Below are positions 35,635 to 44,996 of a stretch of DNA of 64,000 nt, one piece after another. The translations under genes were made by a program, and so were the position numbers. Location: the NCBI GenBank assembly GCA_963736695.1, contig CAVTPU010000004.1, forward strand, positions 62,001-126,000, in the 5' to 3' direction. The notes below the pieces were generated by a model, which saw only the letters and a list, made by a program, of their open reading frames with translations, was not told where the DNA came from and made no database searches. Position 1 is the first letter of the stretch; each line of letters begins with the position of its first letter. This DNA comes from CAVTPU01 sp963736695 (lineage in GTDB: Bacteria > Actinomycetota > Actinomycetes > Mycobacteriales > Micromonosporaceae).

Positions 35635-36819
35635 ATGCGGGTGAACTGGGCCAGGGCGAGGTTGGTCGCCGTGGTGGTGCTGATAGGCGTGACCTTCGTG
35701 GCGCTGCCCCACGGGTCTGTCGCCGCCGACGGAGACGCGGGCCGGGTGTCGGCCGCGCATCGTGACCCGTCGGCCGACCCGTCGACCCGGTCGCCCGTAC
35801 CGGTGTTGGCCTTCTTCTATCAATGGTTCGATCGGGGCTCATGGAACCGCGCCAAGATCGACTACCCGACGCTGGGCCGCTACTCCAGCGACGACGTGGC
35901 AGTGATCCGTCAGCAGATCAACTGGGCCAAGTCGGCGGGGATCGACGGGTTCGTGGTGAGCTGGAAAGACACCCCCACCAACAACCGTCGACTGCACCTG
36001 CTTATGAGCGTGGCCAAGGAGATGCGATTCTCCCTCGCGATGATCTATCAGGGGCTCGACTTCGAGCGCCGCCCGCAGCCGGTCGCCCGGGTCGCCGCAG
36101 ACCTTCTCACGTTTCGCCGTGTCTTCGCCCCCGACCCCGTCTTTCTCCGACTCGGCGGCAAGGCGCTGACGATCTGGAGCGGCACGTGGTCGTTCTCCCG
36201 CGAGGAGATCGGGTCCGCCACCGGCCCGGTGCGCGACCGGCTGCTCGTGCTCGCCACCGAACGCAACGTCGAGGGTTACCAACGGGTTCGTGACGTCACC
36301 GATGGCGACGCCTATTACTGGTCGTCGATCAATCCCGAGAGCAACACATACTATGAGCAGAAGCTCGTCGACATGAGTCGGGCCATCCATCAGGACGGCA
36401 AATACTGGATGGCGCCGTTCGCACCTGGATTCGACGCCCGACTCGTCGGTGGAACGAAACGCATCGAGCGGCGAGACGGCCAGACGCTTCGAGTCGAATA
36501 CGCCGCGGCGGTGAACTCTTCGCCCGATCTGCTGGGGCTGATCAGCTGGAACGAATTCAGCGAGAACTCCCATGTGGAGCCATCGGTCACCCACGGTGCC
36601 CGCTATCTCGACGTGTTGCGGGAGCTGCGTGATGTGCCACCGCCGCCGCTCGGGCAGGACCTCGACTCAAGCCAGAGTTCGTCGCCCGCCGAGGCGGAGC
36701 CCGACCGGGACTGGTCCAGGGCCGCGCTGTTGCTCGGATTTCCGGTCATCCTCATCGTCGGCGTCGCGATCGTGACTGCCGTCCGCCGTCGGCGTCGAGT
36801 CGGTCACTCGGATCCGTGA
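35635..36819 (+). CDS. GH99-like (WbsX-type) glycoside hydrolase, membrane-anchored
   Basis: A 394-residue exported protein. A signal peptide (about 8-31) is followed by a TIM-barrel domain of the GH99/WbsX group: VLAFFYQWFDRGSW at the first strand, then GIDGFVVSWKD, and WNEFSENSHVEPS with the conserved acidic residues near the end. GH99 enzymes cut internal alpha-mannosidic links; WbsX-type relatives are found in surface polysaccharide clusters. A Pro/Ser-rich linker, a C-terminal helix (about 363-383) and an Arg-rich tail anchor it. It lies nine bases after the preceding gene, so it acts on or edits the same glycan. Confidence 0.82.
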   Translation: MRVNWARARLVAVVVLIGVTFVALPHGSVAADGDAGRVSAAHRDPSADPSTRSPVPVLAFFYQWFDRGSWNRAKIDYPTLGRYSSDDVAVIRQQINWAKSAGIDGFVVSWKDTPTNNRRLHLLMSVAKEMRFSLAMIYQGLDFERRPQPVARVAADLLTFRRVFAPDPVFLRLGGKALTIWSGTWSFSREEIGSATGPVRDRLLVLATERNVEGYQRVRDVTDGDAYYWSSINPESNTYYEQKLVDMSRAIHQDGKYWMAPFAPGFDARLVGGTKRIERRDGQTLRVEYAAAVNSSPDLLGLISWNEFSENSHVEPSVTHGARYLDVLRELRDVPPPPLGQDLDSSQSSSPAEAEPDRDWSRAALLLGFPVILIVGVAIVTAVRRRRRVGHSDP

Positions 36820-36853
36820 CCGCCTCGCGCCGTCGTAGCGAAAGGAGATCCAC

Positions 36854-38677
36854 ATGACTCATCGAACACGGGGGCGTCTGTTCCGACGTGGTTTGGCGTG
36901 TGGCGCGGTGTCGGCCGCGATGCTTACGGTCGCGATGCCGACAGGAGCGCAGGCCGCGTTGGCCGGCGTTCACCCGGCACTGACCCGAGCACCCTATCTG
37001 TCTGATCTGACCACCACCTCGGTCCAGGTCACGTGGGCGAGCACCGTCCAGTCGCACGCGGTGGTCCGCTACGGCCCGCTCGACCGGTGCACCGAGAACG
37101 TGGTCACCTCGGTGCCCAACGGCAGCCCGATCACCGTGAACGGCATGAGGCAATACCAGAATTCCGTACGGGTCACCGGCCTCGCACCCGGAGGGTCCTA
37201 CTGCTATCGGGTCTACACCGATGGCGCGGCGCCGATCGATCTGCTCGGCACCAATGCGTCTCCGCGATTCGCCACGTTGAGTTCGCCGACGAGCACCGCC
37301 ACGTTTTCGTTTCTGGTCATCGCCGACTGGGGTGACACCACGAACAATGGCGTCAACACCGGAGGTCTCAACCAGAGTCAGGCCAAGCTGATGGCGTTGA
37401 TGGCGAAGGCCGGTGCACGTTTCGTGGTCTCCGTCGGCGACGTCGCCTATCCGTCCGGCAGTCAGACCAACTACGGCGATCTCAAGCAGACCGGCCTCGA
37501 CGTGAGCAGCGTCTTCGGACCGTCCTATTGGGCGGTTCCGGGACTGCGACTGCCGGTCTTCGCGACCTCCGGCAATCATGGGCGCAACGCCAATTTCCTG
37601 AGAACGTGGCCTCAGTCGGCCATCGCGGCGGTTTCCGGCGGCGTCTATTCGATGGTCGACTATCCATCGATCGGGGGCACGATCCCTGGAGCCTATCCCA
37701 CGTCATATTATGCCTTCACCACCGCGGGAGTTCGGTTCTATGTCCTCGACTCCGCCTGGAACGACCGCAACGTCGGACGTTTGACCGGGGGAGTCTGCGG
37801 CGATCGGTGCCGTCCCTATGAAGCCGACTACGAGGCCCATTGGCGATCGACCTCGGCGCAGATGCGATGGCTGCAACAGGACCTCGCGAGTCACCCCGGT
37901 GGGCTTAAGATCGCCTTCTTTCACTATCCACTAAGGTCGGATGCGGAGATCGCGCCGAGCGACCGATTCCTACAGAACCAGCCAGGCACACAGGGGCGGC
38001 TGGAACAGGTGTTGCACGACGGAGGAGTCAACCTCGTCTTCAACGGCCACGCGCACATCTATCAGCGATCCGTTCCGCAGCCCGGCGGGGTGACAAGCTA
38101 TGTCGTCGGTGGTGGTGGCGCGAAACTGATCCGAGTGGGGTTCCTCGGATGCGCACCGACTGACGCCTATGCGTTGGGGTGGTATTACAAACACCAGAGG
38201 GGTGAATCGTGCGGGACCGCGCCGGCCCCGACCAGCACGGATCAGGTGCACCATTTCGTCAAGGTCACGGTGTCGGGCACCACGTTGACGGTGGCGCCGG
38301 TCAACGCCTTGGGGCGGCAGTTCGACGTCGCCACCTATGATTTCGGCGACGACCAGGTGCCACCGTCGGCGCCCGGGGCACTCACCGAGGTGCGCACCAC
38401 GCCGGACTCGGTAACGCTGGATTGGACCGTGGCGACAGACAACATCGGCGTCACCGCCTATGACATCTATCGTGACGAGGTGCTCGTCGCCACCGTTGCG
38501 GGCACCGTGACCGCATTCACCGATCAGGAGTCGCCATCTGAGCTGGCGCACCGATATGTGATTCGGTCCCGCGATCTCGCCGGCAACACTGGCTCGGCGG
38601 CCGTGTTCGCCAGTGCTCCGGCACCCGCGCCGCCTGTCCCCGCGCCGCCCGCCGCGTTGGTGCGCGGCGGTCAGTGA
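36854..38677 (+). CDS. exported purple-acid-phosphatase-like metallophosphoesterase
   Basis: A 607-residue exported protein. Signal peptide (about 12-35), an N-terminal fibronectin-like PAP domain (RAPYLSDLTTTSVQVTWAST), the metallophosphoesterase core and a C-terminal fibronectin type III domain (PSAPGALTEVRTTPDSVTLD) with a Pro/Ala tail. The metal motifs are present: IADWGD, VGDVAYPSG, SGNHGRN, FFHYPL and NGHAHIYQR. So, unlike the phosphoesterase homolog in the same set, this one looks catalytically intact. AAAGGAG lies before the ATG. It could remove phosphate from the glycan or from a lipid-phosphate carrier outside the cell. Its stop overlaps that of the convergent gene by a few bases. 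Confidence 0.88.
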   Translation: MTHRTRGRLFRRGLACGAVSAAMLTVAMPTGAQAALAGVHPALTRAPYLSDLTTTSVQVTWASTVQSHAVVRYGPLDRCTENVVTSVPNGSPITVNGMRQYQNSVRVTGLAPGGSYCYRVYTDGAAPIDLLGTNASPRFATLSSPTSTATFSFLVIADWGDTTNNGVNTGGLNQSQAKLMALMAKAGARFVVSVGDVAYPSGSQTNYGDLKQTGLDVSSVFGPSYWAVPGLRLPVFATSGNHGRNANFLRTWPQSAIAAVSGGVYSMVDYPSIGGTIPGAYPTSYYAFTTAGVRFYVLDSAWNDRNVGRLTGGVCGDRCRPYEADYEAHWRSTSAQMRWLQQDLASHPGGLKIAFFHYPLRSDAEIAPSDRFLQNQPGTQGRLEQVLHDGGVNLVFNGHAHIYQRSVPQPGGVTSYVVGGGGAKLIRVGFLGCAPTDAYALGWYYKHQRGESCGTAPAPTSTDQVHHFVKVTVSGTTLTVAPVNALGRQFDVATYDFGDDQVPPSAPGALTEVRTTPDSVTLDWTVATDNIGVTAYDIYRDEVLVATVAGTVTAFTDQESPSELAHRYVIRSRDLAGNTGSAAVFASAPAPAPPVPAPPAALVRGGQ

Positions 38678-40359
38678 CCGCCGCCGCGGGTGCTGAGCTC
38701 CGGGCTGTCCGGGAGGCTGGCCAGATGTGCGACCCAGTCAATGTGTTCGCGTTCGTGCGGGTCCAGCTTGTGATCGTCGTCGGTGCGCCGCCCGGCGGCG
38801 GCCTTGCGAGAACCGCTCCGGGAGGAGCGCGCGGGCCGTTGTGAGCTTTCGGCCGAGTCCGGCCCCGCCGCCACCCCATCGGGGCCGGGATAGGCGGCGG
38901 GGCGGGGCACGATGATCGGAATCTCCCTCCGTGCCTGCTCGGGGACCGCAGCCACGATCTCGGTGGGGATGAGAACCGGCGGGACATCGGGCGTCGGCTC
39001 GACCGACCCCGGCGGCTCCGGTGCCGGAGCCTCGACCGGCGCCGCAGCCTCGACTGGTGCCGCGGTCTCGCCGGGCGGGGTCTTCTTCCGTGCGGGAGCC
39101 CGCTTCTTTCTCGCCGTCGGCGGCTTCGCGGCGGCCGGCGGGCTCACTGCGGCGGCGACCGCTTCCGGAGTCACGACCGGATGACCGGCGGGATCGGGTT
39201 GCTTGGGAACATAGATGGGGAAACCCAGGGGATCGCTGGGCGACTCGATCGCCAGCCGCGGTGCGGCGGCGGTCGTCCGGGTCGGTTCTGCGGCGGACCC
39301 GATCGCGAGCGGGGCCGCCGCAGAACCGACCGAGGGCGGCGAGTGGCTCGCTGCGGGGCCCAACGGAAGCGGATCCGCGGCGGGCGCCGCGGCGGCGTGG
39401 TCGCGCCGCCGGGGCGGGAAGGCAGCCACGGCGGCCGAGGTGAGCACACCGGCGAAGGCGGCGAGCAGCGCGGCGACGAAGAGCTCGATCTCGACCGGAT
39501 CACGGGGCAAGCCGGTGCCGGCTGCTCCGATGAGATAGGCCGATGCGGTGAGCGCCGGCCCCGTCATGCCGCTGAGGGCGACCGCGAGCCGGTCGCTTCC
39601 CCGCCACCACGCGGCGACCGCGACGATGAAGCCGATCGCGGCGGCGAACACGATCATGGGTAACGGGCCGGCCCAGACACTCGAGTCGGTGAACAACTGC
39701 GGCATGGTGAGGGTCGCGAGGCGAACACCGGTCGGGTGTCCGCCGGCGGCGAGCACCGACACCGATGAGGTGAGGCCGACGAGCCAGATCCAGCCGGCGG
39801 TGACGGCGAGGTTCGCGGCGGACGGGCCGCTGAGCAGTGCCACGGTGGCGAGCACCCCGCCGAGGGCGATGCCGAGGCCGGCGGCGCCGAGCACGATGAT
39901 CTCGGTCCGTCCCTGTGTGGCGCCGGCGGTGTGCAATGGCAGCCAGATGAGTGGTGCGGCCGTCGCCGCGCCGAGCAGTGCCGTCACGAGGGCGAGCAGG
40001 CGTCGGGCCGCGAGTGTGCGGGCGACGGCGCCGGGCCGGCGGGCCGGTCCCTGATAGGCGCGCTGTGGTGCGCGACTGCTCCGCCAGCCGGCGGCGACGC
40101 CGCCGAGCACCGCGGTGGCGAAGAGGAACGCGATCCAGCCCGCGAGGGTGCGGGCCGCGCCGTCGTCGGCGTCGATGACGCTCGGGGCGCCATCAACGAG
40201 CCCGAGTCTGTCGATGATGCCGATCTCCGCCGCGGCCAGGATGAGGGCCGTCCCGAAGGACGTCCACATGAGTCTGACCCACGTGTTGATTGCCACGCCC
40301 GGAAGTGTACGAGTCGGGACCGACCTTGGCCCGACGAATGGGGTCACCGACTCCGGCAT
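38671..40359 (-). CDS. membrane protein with long Pro/Ala- and Lys/Arg-rich C-terminal tail
   Basis: A 562-residue protein with about nine membrane helices between residues 25 and 320. The cytosolic tail of some 240 residues is low-complexity: Pro/Ala-rich, with a basic patch around ARKKRAPARKKTPP and later Glu/Pro repeats. It could bind nucleic acid or the cell-division or secretion apparatus, but no family is recognised. GTG 40296 (VAINTWVRLMW) is a reasonable alternative start that drops 21 weak residues. It converges with the phosphatase gene, with which it shares overlapping stop codons. Confidence 0.72.
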   Translation of the reverse strand: MPESVTPFVGPRSVPTRTLPGVAINTWVRLMWTSFGTALILAAAEIGIIDRLGLVDGAPSVIDADDGAARTLAGWIAFLFATAVLGGVAAGWRSSRAPQRAYQGPARRPGAVARTLAARRLLALVTALLGAATAAPLIWLPLHTAGATQGRTEIIVLGAAGLGIALGGVLATVALLSGPSAANLAVTAGWIWLVGLTSSVSVLAAGGHPTGVRLATLTMPQLFTDSSVWAGPLPMIVFAAAIGFIVAVAAWWRGSDRLAVALSGMTGPALTASAYLIGAAGTGLPRDPVEIELFVAALLAAFAGVLTSAAVAAFPPRRRDHAAAAPAADPLPLGPAASHSPPSVGSAAAPLAIGSAAEPTRTTAAAPRLAIESPSDPLGFPIYVPKQPDPAGHPVVTPEAVAAAVSPPAAAKPPTARKKRAPARKKTPPGETAAPVEAAAPVEAPAPEPPGSVEPTPDVPPVLIPTEIVAAVPEQARREIPIIVPRPAAYPGPDGVAAGPDSAESSQRPARSSRSGSRKAAAGRRTDDDHKLDPHEREHIDWVAHLASLPDSPELSTRGGGH

Positions 40360-40641
40360 GACACCCCGCGATCAACGCCTGACCTGCGAACTGTGGTGGC
40401 GTTGGGGGAATTCACCACATCCGTCCGAGACCGCTGACACGGCTTGTCGGCGCAGCGTCGTCGCCCGTTGACGCGGCGAATTGATGGGTGAGACCCGCCA
40501 CGACCCGCGACGACACGCCACCACCCTGGCTCCCAAATGGACATATGTGCGCGGATATCCGGCACAATGGGGCGAACGTTGGCCCGCGTCGTCACCAGCC
40601 GTCGCGGACGCCTCGCCGGTAGCGGCGGATCGGGGGTGAGG

Positions 40642-41244
40642 ATGTCACAACGCATGGTCACGCGACTCCTCGACCGACGGATCGCCGCCGGTCAGGCCCT
40701 GGCCGCAGCCGCGCCACGCATCGTCGACGCGGCCCGGGCGCTCGCCGACCGTTTTCGTCGCGGGGGCTGCCTCCTCGCGTTCGGGATCGGTGCGTCGGCG
40801 CCCGACGCCCACCACATCTGTGTGGAGTTCATGCACCCGGCCGTTGTCGGGGCTCACGCGCTGCCGTCGATCGCACTGACCGCCGACACCGCCACCATCA
40901 CCGCCGTCGCCGACCACCCTGGTGCTGACCAGATTTTCGCCCACCAGATTCGGGCGTTGGCGACCCCGGTCGACAGCGTCATCGCGGTCTGCGCCGGTGC
41001 GCCCCAGCCAGCCGTACGGGCCGGTCTGCTCGCGGCCCGCGAGCGTGACCTGCTCACTCTCGCCCTCGTCGGCGGCGCACCCCAACTCGACACCGCCGGC
41101 CTCGCCGACCATGTCATGACCGCAGGCGCCTCCGATCCGCGGGTGATCGCCGAGGTGCAGATCACCACCTATCACCTTCTGTGGGAACTCGTGCAGCTCT
41201 TCCTCGACCGAGACGCACCGGCGCGGTTGGCGGTGGCGGCGTGA
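40642..41244 (+). CDS. SIS-domain protein of the hydrogenase cluster, divergent
   Basis: A 200-residue sugar-isomerase-fold protein related to phosphoheptose isomerase GmhA. The first loop FGIGASAPDAHHICVEF keeps the GxGxSxxDAxH framework. The second phosphosugar-binding loop, normally STSGxSPN, reads CAGAPQPAV and lacks the Ser residues, so phosphosugar binding is doubtful. Actinobacterial group 1h/5 hydrogenase clusters often carry such a gene, with no settled role. The start is ATG 40642, five bases after GGGGG. It overlaps the next SIS gene by four bases (GTGA). Confidence 0.8.
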   Translation: MSQRMVTRLLDRRIAAGQALAAAAPRIVDAARALADRFRRGGCLLAFGIGASAPDAHHICVEFMHPAVVGAHALPSIALTADTATITAVADHPGADQIFAHQIRALATPVDSVIAVCAGAPQPAVRAGLLAARERDLLTLALVGGAPQLDTAGLADHVMTAGASDPRVIAEVQITTYHLLWELVQLFLDRDAPARLAVAA

Positions 41245-42074
41245 CGCGTTCCCCGGGCGGCCCGCCACCGACCGGGCAGGTCGACGCCGTCAGCGCCCTC
41301 TATCCCTTTCTCGCGCCGCCTCGACCGGCCGGCGAGCGACTCACCGACCTCGTCGCGTCGACGGCGGCGAAGGCGCACGAGATCGTCGAGTTGCGACGCG
41401 AGATCGCCGAGCGTGACGGTGCCCGCATCGCAGCCTGCGCCACCGCCATGGCCGAGCGGCTCGTCGCCGGCGCGCGACTGCTCACCTTCGGCAACGGCGG
41501 CAGCGGCACGGACGCGCAGCGGCTCGCCCATCTCTTCGCCGCAGGTGAACCCCACACACCGGACGCCGATGCCACCGCGCCGGGTGTCACAGCTCCAGCC
41601 GTGAGATGGCCGGCCATGGGACTCACCGCCGACCCGGCACTGCTCACCGCCCTCGCCAACGACGCCGGACTCGACGCCGTCTTCGCCCGCCAGATCGCCG
41701 CCCTCGGCCGGGCGGGCGACATCGCCGTGGGCCTGTCCACCAGTGGAGACTCGCCCAACCTCGGCCGGGCGTTCTCCGAAGCACACCGGCGCGGCCTGCT
41801 CACCGTCGGTTTCGCGGGCTACGACGGGGGAGCGATGGGTCGGGCCGGCACCGTCGACCACCTCTTCGTCGTGCCGTCATCGTCAGTGCACCGCATCCAA
41901 GAAGCCCAGACGACCATCTATCACGTGATCTGGGAAATCGTCACGACGATCGTGCCCGCGGCATCGTGTGGGCCGCCACGGGACACGCCGAAGTCACCCG
42001 CCACCCGGCGGACCCGCACGCCGGAGACGATAGAGAGGAGCGGGGCATGTGTCTGGGCATTCCCGGTGAAGTGA
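41241..42074 (+). CDS. SIS-domain protein, GmhA-like
   Basis: A 277-residue sugar-isomerase-fold protein with both expected loops: FGNGGSGTDAQRLAHLFA and LSTSGDSPNLGRAF. Unlike its upstream partner it could bind a phosphosugar. The two may form a heteromer in which only one subunit is active; this is inference. The C-terminal 40 residues are Pro/Arg/Thr-rich. Its 3' end overlaps hypC by 28 bases, which ties it to the maturation operon. Function in hydrogenase assembly is not established. Confidence 0.85.
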   Translation: MTRSPGGPPPTGQVDAVSALYPFLAPPRPAGERLTDLVASTAAKAHEIVELRREIAERDGARIAACATAMAERLVAGARLLTFGNGGSGTDAQRLAHLFAAGEPHTPDADATAPGVTAPAVRWPAMGLTADPALLTALANDAGLDAVFARQIAALGRAGDIAVGLSTSGDSPNLGRAFSEAHRRGLLTVGFAGYDGGAMGRAGTVDHLFVVPSSSVHRIQEAQTTIYHVIWEIVTTIVPAASCGPPRDTPKSPATRRTRTPETIERSGACVWAFPVK

Positions 42075-42400
42075 TCGAGATCCGGGCTGACCAACCCGAC
42101 CTGGCGACGGTCGCGGTCTGCGGTGTTCGCCGTCCGATCAACATAGGGCTGCTCGTCGACGACCCACCCGGGCCGGGGGACTGGATCCTGATCCACGTCG
42201 GCTTCGCCCTCGCCCGCATCGACGAGGACGAGGCGGCGGCGGCGATGCGCTTTCTCGAGACCATGGGTCCGGTCTTCACCGACGAGGTCGACGCGTTGCG
42301 CGAGTCGGAACTCGACGGCCCGCCCCCGCCCCCCGGCCGGATCGGCCCACGACCCCGAGGCCCTCACGACGAACCGGAGGACACCGATGCGTTTCGTTGA
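42047..42400 (+). CDS. hypC: hydrogenase maturation chaperone HypC
   Basis: HypC carries the iron being fitted with CN and CO ligands, together with HypD, and delivers it to the large-subunit precursor. The essential N-terminal Cys2 is present in MCLGIPGEVIEI, and the FALARIDEDEA segment is typical. At 117 residues it is longer than the usual 75-95 because of a Pro/Gly-rich acidic tail after about residue 85. GAGGAG precedes the ATG. It overlaps both neighbours, so translation is coupled through SIS-hypC-hypD. Confidence 0.94.
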   Translation: MCLGIPGEVIEIRADQPDLATVAVCGVRRPINIGLLVDDPPGPGDWILIHVGFALARIDEDEAAAAMRFLETMGPVFTDEVDALRESELDGPPPPPGRIGPRPRGPHDEPEDTDAFR

Positions 42401-43571
42401 CGAGTTCCGCGACTCGGCCAAGGCTGCCGCGCTCGCCGACCGGATCGCGGCGCTCTGCGAACCGGGCCGCGAATACACCTTCATGGAGGTGTGCGGCGGT
42501 CACACCCACACCATCTACAAACACGGCGTCGAAGACTATCTGCCGCCCGAAGTGAACCTCGTGCACGGCCCCGGCTGCCCGGTCTGCGTGATCCCCATGG
42601 GCCGCATCGACGACGCGATCCACATCGCGCGTACCGAGGATGTCATCATGGTCTCCTTCGGCGACCTCATGCGCGTGCCCGGGGGCGCCGGGTCGTTTCT
42701 CGAGGCCAATGCCGCCGGGACCGACATTCGCATGGTTTATTCCCCATTGGACGCGCTGCGCATCGCGCGGGCGCACCCCGACCGGCGCGTCGTCTTCATG
42801 GCGATCGGCTTCGAGACGACCGCGCCGTCGACCGCGGTGACCGTCCTGCGCGCCGCCGCCCAGCAACTCGACAACTTCTCCGTCTTCTGCAACCACGTGA
42901 CGATCCTGCCGGCGATCAAAGCTATCCTCGACTCGCCCGACCAGCGCCTCGACGGCTTCATCGGTCCGGGCCACGTCTCGACGGTCATCGGCTGCCGACC
43001 CTATGAGTTCATCGCCCGAGACTACGGTCGCCCGCTCGTCGTCGCCGGGTTCGAACCGCTCGATCTGCTGCAGGCGATCTATCTGCTGCTACGTCAGGTG
43101 CGTTCCGGCCGGTCCGAAGTGGAGAACCAGTATGGCCGGGTCGTCACCGCCGACGGCAACCCGGCCGCGATTCGAGCCATCACCGACGTGATGACGGTGC
43201 GCGACCACTTCGAGTGGCGGGGGTTGGGATTCATCCCACACTCGGCGCTGCGCCTGCGCGACGACTACGCCGCATTCGACGCCGAACGCGTCTTCGACGT
43301 GCCGGGAGTGCGGGTCGCCGACCCGAAGGCGTGCCAGTGCGGAGAAGTCCTCAAAGGAGTCCTCAAACCCTGGCAGTGCAAGGTCTTCGGCACCGCGTGC
43401 ACGCCGCAGACCCCGATCGGCACCTGCATGGTCTCGCCCGAGGGTGCCTGCGCCGCCTACTACACCTTCGGTCGACTCAGCCGCGACCGTGGGCGGGGAC
43501 GGCCCCCCGCGCCGGCGTCCCGGTCCGCCGCCTCCGCCGCAACCTCCACCGCCTCCGGGAGCCCCGCATGA
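42387..43571 (+). CDS. hypD: hydrogenase maturation protein HypD
   Basis: HypD is the iron-sulfur scaffold on which the Fe(CN)2CO group is built. All hallmarks are present: MEVCGGHTHTIYKHG, HGPGCPVCV, GFETTAPSTA and the C-terminal cluster-binding set (CQCGEVLKG, PWQCKVFG, TACTPQTPIGTCMVS, EGACAAYY). It has 394 residues, with an extra 30-residue Ala/Ser/Arg-rich tail beyond the usual end. It overlaps hypC by 14 bases and hypE by four. Confidence 0.96.
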   Translation: MRFVDEFRDSAKAAALADRIAALCEPGREYTFMEVCGGHTHTIYKHGVEDYLPPEVNLVHGPGCPVCVIPMGRIDDAIHIARTEDVIMVSFGDLMRVPGGAGSFLEANAAGTDIRMVYSPLDALRIARAHPDRRVVFMAIGFETTAPSTAVTVLRAAAQQLDNFSVFCNHVTILPAIKAILDSPDQRLDGFIGPGHVSTVIGCRPYEFIARDYGRPLVVAGFEPLDLLQAIYLLLRQVRSGRSEVENQYGRVVTADGNPAAIRAITDVMTVRDHFEWRGLGFIPHSALRLRDDYAAFDAERVFDVPGVRVADPKACQCGEVLKGVLKPWQCKVFGTACTPQTPIGTCMVSPEGACAAYYTFGRLSRDRGRGRPPAPASRSAASAATSTASGSPA

Positions 43572-44641
43572 CCGCCGAACACCTGGTGCTGCAACGCATC
43601 GACCGCACCCGCCGCGCTCGGCCCCGCCTCACCGGAGACCGCGTCGTGCTCGCCCACGGCGCGGGCGGCCAGGCCACCCAAAACCTCGTCGAGGCGGTCT
43701 TCCTGCACGCCTTCGCCGACCCGGCGCTCGCCGCGCTCGAGGACTCCGCCACGGTCACGGCCGACGCCACCCGGCTCGCGTTCACCACCGACTCCTATGT
43801 GGTCACACCGCTGTTCTTTCCCGGTGGGTGCATCGGAGACCTCGCCGTCAACGGCACCGTCAACGACCTCGCCGTCAGCGGCGCCACGCCACTGTGCCTG
43901 TCGGCCGGATTCATCCTCGAGGAGGGCTTCCCCTTCTCAGACCTCATCCGCATCGCCACCGCGATGAGCGAGGCCGCGGAGGCCGCCGGGGTGCGCATCG
44001 TCACCGGAGACACCAAAGTGGTGCCCCGCGGCGCCGCCGACGGCTGCTATATCACCACCTCCGGCATCGGTGTCCACCGTGGACCATCATCGCTGGGGGT
44101 GGCCAACGCCCGACCCGGTGACGCCATCCTCGTCTCCGGGCCCGTCGGCGACCACGGCGTCACCGTCATGCTCGCCCGCGGCGGACTCGACCTGCGGGCC
44201 GACATCGTCTCCGACACCGCGCCCCTGCACGGCCTCATCGCCGACACGCTCGCCGCCGCCGGACCCGGCATGCGAGCCATGCGCGACGCCACCCGCGGCG
44301 GGGTAGCCACCATCCTCAACGAGATCGCCACCGCGGCCCGCGTCGGGATCGACGTCGATGAGGCGGCGGTGCCCGTGCGCTCCGTCGTGCGGGGAGCCTG
44401 CGAACTGCTCGGCATCGATCCGCTCTATCTGGCCTGCGAGGGGCGTGTGGTCACCGTGGTCGCCCCCGAGGCCGCGCTGCCGGTGCTCGCCGCGATGAGA
44501 TCCCACCCGTACGGGTCGGAGGCCGCACTCATCGGCGAGGTGACCGCGGAGCCGGCCGGAACGGTCATCGCGCGCACCGCGTTCGGCGGCACTCGGGTCG
44601 TCGACACACTCGTCGGTGATCCGCTTCCGCGCATCTGCTGA
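43568..44641 (+). CDS. hypE: carbamoyl dehydratase HypE
   Basis: HypE converts the carbamoyl group handed over by HypF into thiocyanate on its own C-terminal Cys, the source of the cyanide ligands. It has 357 residues and ends in the obligatory PRIC. The PurM-like ATP-binding core is visible in AHGAGGQATQNLV, NGTVNDLAVSGATP and DATRGGVATILNEIA. The ATG overlaps the hypD stop. HypF and the nickel-insertion proteins HypA and HypB are not in this window and must be encoded elsewhere. Confidence 0.96.
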   Translation: MTAEHLVLQRIDRTRRARPRLTGDRVVLAHGAGGQATQNLVEAVFLHAFADPALAALEDSATVTADATRLAFTTDSYVVTPLFFPGGCIGDLAVNGTVNDLAVSGATPLCLSAGFILEEGFPFSDLIRIATAMSEAAEAAGVRIVTGDTKVVPRGAADGCYITTSGIGVHRGPSSLGVANARPGDAILVSGPVGDHGVTVMLARGGLDLRADIVSDTAPLHGLIADTLAAAGPGMRAMRDATRGGVATILNEIATAARVGIDVDEAAVPVRSVVRGACELLGIDPLYLACEGRVVTVVAPEAALPVLAAMRSHPYGSEAALIGEVTAEPAGTVIARTAFGGTRVVDTLVGDPLPRIC

Positions 44642-44996
44642 CCTCTCGCGGGTCCCGGCTGCCCGGCATCTGCTAACGGCTGCACGCGTCCTCATTTCAC
44701 CCCCGCATGGAGAGCCTGGCCGCGTTGCGTCGCCAAACCCGTCGATCCGCCGTGATCGTGGGCGCCAGCACCGGCTAAACCGAGGACCGTCGATCACGAT
44801 CATGTGGGGTCCAGCCGGAGAGAGCCCGCGACGTGCGGTGGTGTGACGTGCTGTGGTGCGGCGCGCCCGGGCACGGTGCCCCGGCTCGTCGCGCATCGGC
44901 GTCGAGGTGCCTTGCGGGGCAGGCTTACCCGATCCAGTTTGCGTCGGGGCGCTATTCTCCTGTTTGTCGTTGGTCAGACCTCAACAGGAGGATTGC
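44642..44996. other. intergenic region after hypE
   Basis: No gene is supported. A short inverted repeat around GTGATCG (near 44750) and CGATCAC (near 44795) could end transcription of the hyp operon. The last 60 bases hold the promoter of the next gene, with a good AGGAGGA ribosome site at 44986-44992. Confidence 0.4.

Noticed and set aside
44740..44805. Inverted repeat GTGATCG/CGATCAC as a strong terminator or operator
   Set aside because: Only seven pairs with a long loop and an alternative local palindrome; too weak to annotate as a defined element.
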